DNA of 5,863 nt from positions 1 to 5,863 of the forward strand of contig JAITVF010000091.1 of the NCBI GenBank assembly GCA_031285945.1, read 5' to 3'. A program made the translations under genes and the position numbers. Under the pieces are notes generated by a model. It was not told the DNA's origin, made no database searches, and saw nothing but the letters and a program-made list of their open reading frames with translations. Of the stretch, positions 1-5,067 are shown one piece after another; the first letter of the stretch is position 1; each line of letters opens with the position of its first letter. The stretch comes from Oscillospiraceae bacterium. Lineage in GTDB: Bacteria; Bacillota; Clostridia; Oscillospirales; Ruminococcaceae.

Positions 1-10
1 CGGCGCCGGC

Positions 11-40
11 TTGACAAGCAAGGCCGTTATATGCTAGTAT
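11..40 (+). promoter_or_regulatory. sigma-A promoter of the rplU-prp-rpmA operon
   Basis: A perfect -35 box TTGACA (11-16) is followed after 18 nt by TAGTAT (35-40), with an extended -10 TG at 32-33 just upstream. Transcription would start near position 47, leaving a leader of about 90 nt before rplU. This is the best vegetative promoter in the window and fits high, growth-linked expression of ribosomal protein genes. An ATG at 31 in the rplU frame overlaps the -10 box and is therefore not the start codon. Confidence 0.8.
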
Positions 41-54
41 TAACGTTGCCGCAT

Positions 55-102
55 GCTCCGGGCAGGGCAGACAAAAGCGCGCGGATTCCGCGCCGCCCGA
101 GC
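55..102 (+). promoter_or_regulatory. structured 5' leader of rplU (candidate L21 leader)
   Basis: Between the promoter and the rplU ribosome binding site the RNA can fold into a two-part structure. The outer stem pairs GCTC (55-58) with GAGC (99-102) and GGGC (60-63) with GCCC (95-98), leaving C59 bulged. Inside it, GCGCGG (79-84) pairs with CCGCGC (88-93) around a 3-nt loop. Firmicutes are known to carry an L21 leader element upstream of rplU that is thought to mediate autoregulation by a product of the operon. The position fits, but I cannot match the consensus from memory, so membership of that family is inference. There is no U-tract, so this is not a simple terminator. Confidence 0.45.
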
Positions 103-135
103 GCAGCGAGCCTTTATAGAAAGAGGCAAAACGCA

Positions 136-447
136 ATGTACGCAGTAATTGAAACAGGCGGAAAGCAGTACCGCGTCAGCGAGGGAGACGTAGTCTTCGT
201 CGAGAAGCTGGAGGCGGAGGCCGACTCCACCGTAACCTTTGATAGGGTTCTGGCGGTTGGCAAGGACGAGGGCGTGGTTATAGGCGCGCCGCTGGTCGAG
301 GGCGCCAGGGTGACCGGCAAGGTGCTCAAGCAGGGCAAGGGGAAAAAGATAACGGTATTTACCTATCGCTCTAAGAAAAACTCAAAGCGCAAGCTGGGCC
401 ACCGCCAGCGCTACACCAAGGTTGAGATAGAATCAGTAACCGCTTAA
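136..447 (+). CDS. rplU: 50S ribosomal protein L21
   Basis: Encodes the 103-residue large-subunit protein L21, which binds 23S rRNA near L20. The N-terminus [14 protein letters not shown] is the family signature. The C-terminal part is basic, with a [15 protein letters not shown] stretch typical of the rRNA-binding tail, and the length equals that of E. coli L21. The start at 136 is chosen because AAGAGG (121-126) lies 9 nt upstream and the family begins at this Met. The open frame extends 35 codons further upstream to 31, but that part covers the promoter and leader. It is the first gene of an operon with prp and rpmA, the usual order in Firmicutes. Confidence 0.97.
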   Translation: MYAVIETGGKQYRVSEGDVVFVEKLEAEADSTVTFDRVLAVGKDEGVVIGAPLVEGARVTGKVLKQGKGKKITVFTYRSKKNSKRKLGHRQRYTKVEIESVTA

Positions 448-448
448 G

Positions 449-766
449 ATGATACGGGCCGCCTTTTTAAAAGGACGCGGAGGGCTTGTTTCCGCAAAGG
501 TTTCGGGGCACGCGGGCTTTGCGCCCGGCGGCGAGGATATTGTGTGCGCCGGCGTTTCTTCGGCGGTTATGATGGCGGCCAACGGTATTACCGAGATTTT
601 GGGCGTGGCCGCGAGGGTTTTAGTCTCTGAGGCCGAAACAGTAATTGAGCTTGATGATCCCCCTGATTTTCCGGCGTCGGCCTTTTTGAGGGCGCTTTAC
701 CTGCATATTGACCTTTTAAGGCAGCAGTATCCCGACAATATAACAATAACCCTTTCGGAGGTGTAA
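449..766 (+). CDS. prp: ribosomal-processing cysteine protease Prp (YsxB family)
   Basis: A 105-residue cysteine protease that removes the N-terminal extension of L27 in Firmicutes and relatives, a step essential for ribosome function in Staphylococcus aureus. The catalytic dyad is visible: His21 in the [16 protein letters not shown] region and Cys33 in DIVCAGVSS, matching the H22/C34 pair known from S. aureus. The rest has the usual short alpha/beta layout and length. The ATG begins 1 nt after the rplU stop, with no clear Shine-Dalgarno sequence, so translation is probably coupled to rplU. Its substrate gene rpmA follows directly, and the L27 here does carry the extension. Confidence 0.95.
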   Translation: MIRAAFLKGRGGLVSAKVSGHAGFAPGGEDIVCAGVSSAVMMAANGITEILGVAARVLVSEAETVIELDDPPDFPASAFLRALYLHIDLLRQQYPDNITITLSEV

Positions 767-770
767 GAAT

Positions 771-1052
771 ATGATTATCCTTTCTCTTCAGCATTTTGCT
801 CATAAAAAGGGAATGGGCTCCACCCGCAACGGCCGCGATTCCCACTCTAAGCGCCTGGGCGCCAAAAGGGCCGACGGCCAGTTCGTGCTTGCCGGTAACA
901 TCCTGGTTCGCCAGCGGGGCACCAAAATCCATCCCGGAACCAATGTGGGCATCGGCCGGGACGATACCCTTTTTGCCACGTCGGACGGAATCGTCCGCTT
1001 TGAGCGCTTGGGCCGCGATCGCAAAAAGGTAAGCATTTACCCGGCGTCGTAA
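771..1052 (+). CDS. rpmA: 50S ribosomal protein L27 with cleavable N-terminal extension
   Basis: Encodes L27, whose mature N-terminus reaches toward the peptidyl transferase centre. The 93-residue product starts MIILSLQHF followed by [15 protein letters not shown], which matches the Firmicutes pattern where Prp cuts after the Phe and before Ala (here between F9 and A10). The conserved core [13 protein letters not shown] and [15 protein letters not shown] confirms the family. The ribosome binding site GGAGGTG (757-763) overlaps the end of prp and sits 7 nt before the ATG. It is the last gene of the operon, and a terminator follows 34 nt downstream. Confidence 0.97.
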   Translation: MIILSLQHFAHKKGMGSTRNGRDSHSKRLGAKRADGQFVLAGNILVRQRGTKIHPGTNVGIGRDDTLFATSDGIVRFERLGRDRKKVSIYPAS

Positions 1053-1086
1053 GCGTTGTTTTTTCTTTAATCCCGACAAGAAGGCT

Positions 1087-1123
1087 CCGCCCTGAGCATA
1101 TTTTTTAGCTCAGGGCGGGTTTT
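1087..1123 (+). terminator. intrinsic terminator after rpmA
   Basis: CCGCCCTGAGC (1087-1097) pairs perfectly with GCTCAGGGCGG (1108-1118), an 11-bp GC-rich stem with a 10-nt AT-rich loop, followed by GTTTT (1119-1123). The T-tract is short, but the stem is strong. It separates the ribosomal protein operon from obgE. Confidence 0.85.
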
Positions 1124-1128
1124 GGCGT

Positions 1129-1137
1129 TGATATTAT
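1129..1137 (+). promoter_or_regulatory. possible extended -10 promoter of obgE
   Basis: TGATATTAT reads as an extended -10 element (TG, one base, then TATTAT at 1132-1137) just downstream of the terminator and 29 nt before the obgE ATG. No good -35 box lies at the right distance because that region is the terminator stem. It is the only promoter-like element between the terminator and obgE. Confidence 0.35.
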
Positions 1138-1166
1138 ATTTAGCCGTGGAATCAGGAGTAAAATAA

Positions 1167-2432
1167 ATGTTTGTTGATCTTGCGCGAATAAGCCTTAAGG
1201 CGGGAGACGGCGGAAACGGGGCCGTCTCCTTTCACCGGGAAAAATACGTGGCGGCGGGCGGACCCGACGGCGGGGACGGCGGCAAGGGGGGCGACGTTGT
1301 ATTTGTGGCCGATAACCACCTTTCTACCCTGGCCGATTTCAGGTATAAGAGAAAGTACGCGGCCCAAAACGGCGCCAATGGCGGCACAAAGCGCTGCACC
1401 GGAAGAAACGCCGGCGATCTTGTTATAAAGGTTCCCCGCGGCACACTTGTTAAGGAGCTTAAAACCGGCAGGCTGATAGCCGATATTTCGGGGGATGGGC
1501 CGGCGGTTATTGCGAGGGGCGGCAGGGGGGGCTGGGGCAACGCGCGGTTTGCTTCACCCACCCGCCAGATCCCACGCTTTGCAAAGCCGGGGAAGCCCGG
1601 CGATAAGCTCGAGGTGCAGCTTGAGCTCAAGCTTTTGGCCGACGTGGGGCTTTTGGGCTTTCCCAATGTGGGCAAGTCGTCTCTCCTTGCCCGGGTCAGC
1701 GAGGCTAAGCCCGAAATCGCCAACTACCACTTTACCACCCTCACCCCCGTTCTGGGGGTAGTGCGGGTAGAGGAGGGGAGCAGCTTTGTTATGGCCGACA
1801 TCCCCGGGCTTATCGAGGGGGCCAGCGAGGGGGTGGGCTTGGGCCACGCGTTTTTGCGGCACGTGGACCGCTGCCGCCTTCTCGTTCATATCGTGGATGT
1901 TTCGGGAATAGAGGGCCGGGACCCGCGCGAGGATTTTGACATAATCAACGCCGAGCTCAAGGCCTATAACCCCGAGCTTGCCGGCAGGCCCATGGTGGTG
2001 GCCGCCGGCAAAAGCGACCTGGCCACAAAAGAACAGCTCGATAGCTTTAAAGCCTTTATAGAGGATACGGCGGGCCTGCCATTTTTTGTAATCTCCCCCG
2101 CGACGGGCCAGGGGCTTAAGGAGCTTGCGGCGGCGGTTTGGAGCATGCTGCGGGAGCTTCCGCCCATTGCGGAGTATGAGCCGGAGCCTGCGGCTATGCC
2201 CGCGGTCGACCCGCAGGGCTATACGGTAAGGGGCGGGGACGGCTTTTACGAGGTGGACGCGCCCTGGCTCAATCCCGTAATGAATTCCGTCAACCCCAAC
2301 GATTACGAATCGCTTCAGTATTTTCAGCGGGTTTTAATCCAGAGCGGCATAATAGCAAGGCTCGAGGAGATGGGCGTTGAGGAAGGCGACACGGTAAGCA
2401 TACTTGGCTTTGAGTTCGACTATGTAAAATAA
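1167..2432 (+). CDS. obgE: Obg-family GTPase ObgE/CgtA
   Basis: An essential GTPase linked to 50S subunit assembly and stress signalling, 421 residues against 428 in Bacillus subtilis. Residues 1-157 form the glycine-rich Obg fold (many GG and GDGG turns). The G domain runs from about 159 to 330: G1 GFPNVGKSS (164-172), switch-I threonines in FTTLTP (189-194) and G3 DIPG (211-214). The C-terminal OCT domain spans about 345-421. Two motifs are unusual: G4 reads GKSD (281-284) instead of NKxD, and G5 reads SPATG (310-314) instead of SAxTG. Both contact the guanine base in the family. AGGAG (1154-1158) lies 8 nt before the ATG. The gene leads a cluster with mrnC and yitT. Confidence 0.96.
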   Translation: MFVDLARISLKAGDGGNGAVSFHREKYVAAGGPDGGDGGKGGDVVFVADNHLSTLADFRYKRKYAAQNGANGGTKRCTGRNAGDLVIKVPRGTLVKELKTGRLIADISGDGPAVIARGGRGGWGNARFASPTRQIPRFAKPGKPGDKLEVQLELKLLADVGLLGFPNVGKSSLLARVSEAKPEIANYHFTTLTPVLGVVRVEEGSSFVMADIPGLIEGASEGVGLGHAFLRHVDRCRLLVHIVDVSGIEGRDPREDFDIINAELKAYNPELAGRPMVVAAGKSDLATKEQLDSFKAFIEDTAGLPFFVISPATGQGLKELAAAVWSMLRELPPIAEYEPEPAAMPAVDPQGYTVRGGDGFYEVDAPWLNPVMNSVNPNDYESLQYFQRVLIQSGIIARLEEMGVEEGDTVSILGFEFDYVK

Positions 2433-2446
2433 AGGGGAGACGGCCC

Positions 2447-2875
2447 TTGCTTAACCGTAACGGAGAATTTGACCCTAAGGGCCTTAGCCCCGTTCCCCTG
2501 GCGTTTTTGGGGGACGGAGTTTTTGAGCTGATGGTCCGCGAAAGGATCGTAAGGGGCGGCAGCGTTCCTGGGCAGAGCCTCCAGCGCCTCGCGGTGCGCC
2601 GGGTAAAGGCGTCGGCCCAGGCCCTTGCCTACGACGCGGTTTTTAACGAATCCTCCATAGAGGAGCGGAGCATACTAAAGCGGGGAAGAAACGCTAGCCT
2701 TTCAACGATTCCCCGCAGCTGCACCCCAGAGCAGTACCACAAGGCCACCGCAATCGAGGCGCTTTTCGGCTACCTTTACCTCAAAGGGGAAGAGGCCCGC
2801 CTAAGGGAGCTCTTCGAGCTTATAGATACCCTGATCGCAAAGACGGAGGAGGAGCGCAATGCCCCGGGACGATAA
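2447..2875 (+). CDS. mrnC: Mini-ribonuclease III
   Basis: A 142-residue RNase III catalytic domain without the double-stranded RNA-binding domain. This is the Mini-III family, which in B. subtilis matures both ends of 23S rRNA as a homodimer. The signature FLGDGVFELMVR (20-31) supplies Asp23 and Glu27, and HKATAIEALFGYLYL (98-112) supplies the catalytic Glu104. KRGRNA (78-83) is also typical. The start is TTG at 2447, 7 nt after AGGGGAG (2433-2439); the next ATG would cut into the first active-site motif. It begins 14 nt after obgE, so two ribosome-maturation genes are probably co-transcribed. Bacillus usually has this gene beside cysS instead. Confidence 0.93.
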   Translation: MLNRNGEFDPKGLSPVPLAFLGDGVFELMVRERIVRGGSVPGQSLQRLAVRRVKASAQALAYDAVFNESSIEERSILKRGRNASLSTIPRSCTPEQYHKATAIEALFGYLYLKGEEARLRELFELIDTLIAKTEEERNAPGR

Positions 2876-3749
2876 GCTTGAGTTTACCGCCAAAAGCCTT
2901 ATTTGGGATATTTTGTTCGATATTGCCGGGGGCCTGCTCATAGCGGCGGGCGCCCAGTGCTTTTCTGCGCCCGCGCAGATAGCTCCCGGCGGGGTAAGCG
3001 GCATAGCGATCATTGTTAACTATTTGACAGACGTTTCAATATCGCTGCTGGTTTTTGTAGTTAACATTCCGCTTCTTTTGCTCGCCTTAAAATTCCTGGG
3101 CAGAAGGTTTGCCGTCAAGACTGTTATAAGCACGGCGATAATGAGCCTTATGCTTGAAATAGTGGCGCGGACCGGGCTCTTTTATACGGGCGAGACTATG
3201 CTCTCGGCCCTTTACGCGGGTATTCTTATGGGCGCGGGGTGCGCGCTGGTTTTTATGCGCTCCTCATCTACCGGGGGCAGCGACATTGTTGCCCGCCTTA
3301 TTCAGCGCGGGCTGCCCAACCTGCCGGTGGGGAGAATACTCCTCGGGGTGGACGCCCTGGTGCTTATCTCTGCCGCTCTCGTTTTTAGAAACGTGGAAAG
3401 CGCCCTCTTTGCCCTTATCACAATCTTTGTTTCTACCAGGGTGGTCGATTCCATTCTCTACGGCCTCGACATGGGCAAGGTTCTTATGATCGTGACCAAC
3501 GAAGAGAGCGCGGAGAATATTTCGGCTAAAATTTTTGCCGAGCTTGACCGCGGCTGCACAGTGCTAGAGGCCAGGGGCTCCTTTACAAGGGCCGATAAGC
3601 CGGTGCTTCTCTGCGCGGTCAGGGCGAGCCAGGTTTACGAGGTTAAGCAGATAGCCTACCAGATCGACCCTGGAGCCTTTATAATGGCCATGGAGGCCAA
3701 CGAGGTAATAGGCGAGGGCTTTAAGCCGGCGGGAACGGCGCAACGATGA
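2859..3749 (+). CDS. YitT-family membrane protein (DUF161 plus DUF2179)
   Basis: A 296-residue integral membrane protein of a family common in Firmicutes; its transported substrate, if any, is not established. Hydrophobic segments lie at about 15-35, 59-79, 86-104, 114-133, 158-177 and 180-196. Family motifs are APGGVSGIA (42-50) and STGGSDIVARL (137-147). The soluble C-terminal DUF2179 domain starts near GKVLMIVTN (206-214) and includes ARGSFTRADKPVLLCAV (238-254) and the terminal GEGFK. The ATG lies inside the end of mrnC with a 17-nt overlap, preceded by GGAGGAGGAG (2845-2854), so translation is strong and likely coupled. The stop is 1 nt from the stop of the minus-strand gene, and no terminator hairpin is visible there. 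Confidence 0.92.
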   Translation: MPRDDKLEFTAKSLIWDILFDIAGGLLIAAGAQCFSAPAQIAPGGVSGIAIIVNYLTDVSISLLVFVVNIPLLLLALKFLGRRFAVKTVISTAIMSLMLEIVARTGLFYTGETMLSALYAGILMGAGCALVFMRSSSTGGSDIVARLIQRGLPNLPVGRILLGVDALVLISAALVFRNVESALFALITIFVSTRVVDSILYGLDMGKVLMIVTNEESAENISAKIFAELDRGCTVLEARGSFTRADKPVLLCAVRASQVYEVKQIAYQIDPGAFIMAMEANEVIGEGFKPAGTAQR

Positions 3750-3750
3750 G

Positions 3751-3930
3751 CTAGCGGTCGCCCATGGTGAGCTTATCGCCGTAGCCGCGCAGGTCGTCCT
3801 CGTTTTGGATGCTCTGGCGGCGCGAGAGGATAATCTCCCGAACATATTCCGGCAGGGAATTAAAGTATGCTTTGGCGTCGGTGCTGGCGTTCAGCAGCCT
3901 GTCGAGGCCGCTTGTCTTCGGGTTATTCAT
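3751..3930 (-). CDS. small hypothetical protein, 59 residues
   Basis: I do not recognise the function. The product is soluble, with equal numbers of acidic and basic residues and no membrane segment or signal peptide. It has a likely two-helix core: a segment around DAKAYFNSLPEYVREIIL and a polar one around NEDDLRGYGDKL. It looks like the short unannotated proteins often seen in Clostridia, but that is an impression only. Evidence that it is real: an ideal Shine-Dalgarno AGGAGGTGA, correctly spaced, in front of the ATG, and an open frame that ends just before yitT. A GTG at 3939 is in frame but lies inside the Shine-Dalgarno, so the ATG at 3930 is the start. It is divergent from ctsR. Confidence 0.75.
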   Translation of the reverse strand: MNNPKTSGLDRLLNASTDAKAYFNSLPEYVREIILSRRQSIQNEDDLRGYGDKLTMGDR

Positions 3931-3935
3931 ATCGG

Positions 3936-3944
3936 TCACCTCCT
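3936..3944 (-). promoter_or_regulatory. strong ribosome binding site of the small minus-strand gene
   Basis: On the minus strand AGGAGGTGA reads from 3944 to 3936, complementary to the 16S rRNA tail over nine bases, with the AGGAGG core 8 nt before the ATG at 3930. It fixes the start codon and argues that this small frame is translated. The DNA just upstream (about 3950-3995) is AT-rich in an otherwise GC-rich window, as expected for a promoter, but I found no convincing -35/-10 pair there. Confidence 0.8.
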
Positions 3945-4079
3945 GACTGGAAGTTTTGACAGATATTTACAGTTTAATGCATAAATTAAAAGCGTGAGAT
4001 CGTTAGAAATTCTGCGAAATCTCGAGATCGGGCGGGAAATATCCGGCTAATTTAAACAGATCGCCCGTTAAAACTCTAA

Positions 4080-4096
4080 TTTGACCTTGTTTGACC
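4080..4096 (-). promoter_or_regulatory. CtsR operator, minus orientation (box 1)
   Basis: On the minus strand the sequence reads GGTCAAA-CAA-GGTCAAA. This is two perfect heptads with a 3-nt spacer whose central base is A, matching the known CtsR consensus RGTCAAA-NAN-RGTCAAA. It overlaps the likely -35 box of ctsR, so binding would block RNA polymerase. It lies 150 bp upstream of the divergent small gene, in the orientation of that gene. Confidence 0.88.
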
Positions 4097-4115
4097 TATG
4101 CGAATCGTGTAAAAT
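4087..4115 (+). promoter_or_regulatory. ctsR operon promoter
   Basis: The best sigma-A-like pair is TTGTTT (4087-4092) and TAAAAT (4110-4115) with a 17-nt spacer, putting the start of transcription near 4122. The TTGACC at 4091-4096 looks more like a -35 but is only 13 nt from the -10. The promoter is bracketed by the two CtsR boxes, with one covering the -35 and the other starting at the transcription start. Confidence 0.6.
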
Positions 4116-4124
4116 GCCCTTAAA

Positions 4125-4147
4125 GGTCAAAGTTAGTCAAAGTCAAA
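4125..4147 (+). promoter_or_regulatory. CtsR operator, plus orientation (box 2, three heptads)
   Basis: GGTCAAA (4125-4131), spacer GTT and AGTCAAA (4135-4141) form a CtsR box. The spacer's central base is T rather than the usual A. A third heptad, AGTCAAA, follows at 4141-4147, sharing one base with the second. The box begins at the predicted transcription start of ctsR and ends 25 nt before its ATG, consistent with autorepression. Confidence 0.88.
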
Positions 4148-4172
4148 TTAACTTCTGAGAGCAGGGGATAAC

Positions 4173-4628
4173 ATGGCGATAAGCGACACCATTGCGATTT
4201 TTATACAGGATATGCTCGAGGAGGCCGAGGGCTGCGCCGAATTGCAGCGGGCCGAGCTTGCCGGACGCTTCGGCTGCGTGCCCAGCCAGATCAACTACGT
4301 AATTTCCACCCGGTTTTCCCCCGAGCACGGCTATATAGTCGAGAGCAGAAGGGGCGGGGGCGGCTACATACGCATCAGGCGGGTATCCCCCGAGCCCAGG
4401 CTACTTGTTATGCATACGGTAAATATGATAGGCGACCAAATCACATGGCCCTGCGCCGCCGCCTTTTTATCAAACCTTGCCGGGGCGGGCGCCATAGATT
4501 CCGGCTCAGCCGGCCTTATTACGGCGGCGCTGAGTGACCGCTCCCTGCGAAGGCTTACGCAGCCCTTACGAGACTGCGTAAGGGCCGATATATTCAAACA
4601 GATGCTCGTAGCGCTTACAGGCGAATAA
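4173..4628 (+). CDS. ctsR: class III heat-shock repressor CtsR
   Basis: A 151-residue dimeric repressor of clp genes that binds tandem heptads such as those upstream. The N-terminal winged helix-turn-helix includes GCVPSQINYVISTRF (34-48) and the wing GYIVESRRGGGGYIRI (53-68). In characterised CtsR the tetraglycine wing senses heat, and an arginine just before it is a target of the kinase McsB; here Arg60 sits at that place. The C-terminal dimerisation domain is present but more divergent, with DRSLRRLTQPLRD in place of the usual DRSVL-type stretch. AGGGG (4163-4167) precedes the ATG by 5 nt. It is the first gene of the operon with mcsA and clpC and very probably represses itself. Confidence 0.96.
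   Translation: MAISDTIAIFIQDMLEEAEGCAELQRAELAGRFGCVPSQINYVISTRFSPEHGYIVESRRGGGGYIRIRRVSPEPRLLVMHTVNMIGDQITWPCAAAFLSNLAGAGAIDSGSAGLITAALSDRSLRRLTQPLRDCVRADIFKQMLVALTGE
4554..4584 (+). repeat. overlapping inverted repeats in the 3' end of ctsR
   Basis: CTTACGCAG (4554-4562) pairs perfectly with CTGCGTAAG (4574-4582). The adjacent CCCTTACG (4563-4570) pairs perfectly with CGTAAGGG (4577-4584). The two stems use the same 3' arm, so only one can form at a time. They lie in coding sequence about 45 nt before the ctsR stop and have no U-tract. This may be chance from repeated Leu-Arg/Thr-Gln codons or a real RNA element between ctsR and mcsA. Confidence 0.4.
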
Positions 4629-4658
4629 TCCCGGAGTAGTATAAGGAGGGCTTTAGTC

Positions 4659-5066
4659 ATGAAATGCGACCGCTGCAAGGTTAACGACGCTACAAACCAC
4701 ATTGTGATGAGCTATATGGGAAACGCGGGCGAGATGCGCCTGTGCGACGGCTGCCTTGAGGATATGCGCCGTTACGCCTCTGGAATGATAAAGAGCTTTG
4801 ACGCCGCCCCGGCCTTTACGGGCTTTTCGGAATGGGCTGAGGGCTACCTGGGGGACGGCCTTGCCCCGGCCGGGCAGAGAACCCGCGTAATGGTAAAGGA
4901 GCCTGAGGCGCCCCCCGCCCCCGCCGACTTGGGGGAGGAAATAAAGCGCAGGCGCAGGCTCTCTGAGCTCAGGGCGCGGCTGAAATCCGCCGTGGAGGCC
5001 GAGGATTACGAGCGCGCCGCCGGGCTGCGCGACCGAATATTCCGCGAAGAAAAGGAGTGTGGCTGA
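4659..5066 (+). CDS. mcsA: McsA-like zinc-finger/UVR adaptor protein, short form
   Basis: McsA activates the arginine kinase McsB and acts as a stress-responsive adaptor in the CtsR/ClpC system. This version has 135 residues against about 185 in B. subtilis. Cys3, Cys6, Cys29 and Cys32 form one CxxC...CxxC zinc site, with [14 protein letters not shown] and LCDGCLED as its two halves. A Pro/Ala-rich linker (about 81-92) leads to a C-terminal UVR domain, [20 protein letters not shown] (101-120) and on to about 132. The second pair of CxxC motifs of classical McsA is missing. AAGGAGG (4643-4649) precedes the ATG by 9 nt. clpC follows after 1 nt, and mcsB is not present. Confidence 0.85.
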   Translation: MKCDRCKVNDATNHIVMSYMGNAGEMRLCDGCLEDMRRYASGMIKSFDAAPAFTGFSEWAEGYLGDGLAPAGQRTRVMVKEPEAPPAPADLGEEIKRRRRLSELRARLKSAVEAEDYERAAGLRDRIFREEKECG

Positions 5067-5067
5067 T

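Noticed and set aside
1..10. CGGCGCCG self-complementary stretch at the window start as the tail of an upstream terminator
   Set aside because: Too short, with no T-tract and no upstream context, to judge.
31..135. Upstream ATG extending rplU by 35 codons
   Set aside because: The ATG lies within the promoter -10 region, has no ribosome binding site, and the extension covers the leader. All known L21 proteins start at the Met encoded at 136.
588..1079. Long minus-strand open frame across prp and rpmA
   Set aside because: It is the complement of two well-supported conserved genes, has low-complexity composition and no family resemblance.
1232..1723. 163-codon minus-strand frame inside obgE
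   Set aside because: It is a product of GC-rich codon bias opposite a conserved GTPase; its translation is rich in Ser/Pro/Leu and resembles no known protein.
3717..3727. GGCTT-T-AAGCC palindrome at the end of yitT as a terminator
   Set aside because: The stem is only 5 bp with a 1-nt loop, is within coding sequence and has no T-tract.
3996..4067. Palindrome ATCTCGAGAT (4019-4028), repeated GAGATCG (3996 and 4024) and a CGGGCG/CGCCCG pair (4029-4034, 4062-4067) between the small gene and ctsR
   Set aside because: The repeats are short, lack a T-tract and do not match the CIRCE element (TTAGCACTC-N9-GAGTGCTAA). They could be a binding site for an unknown regulator, but nothing in the sequence supports a specific claim.
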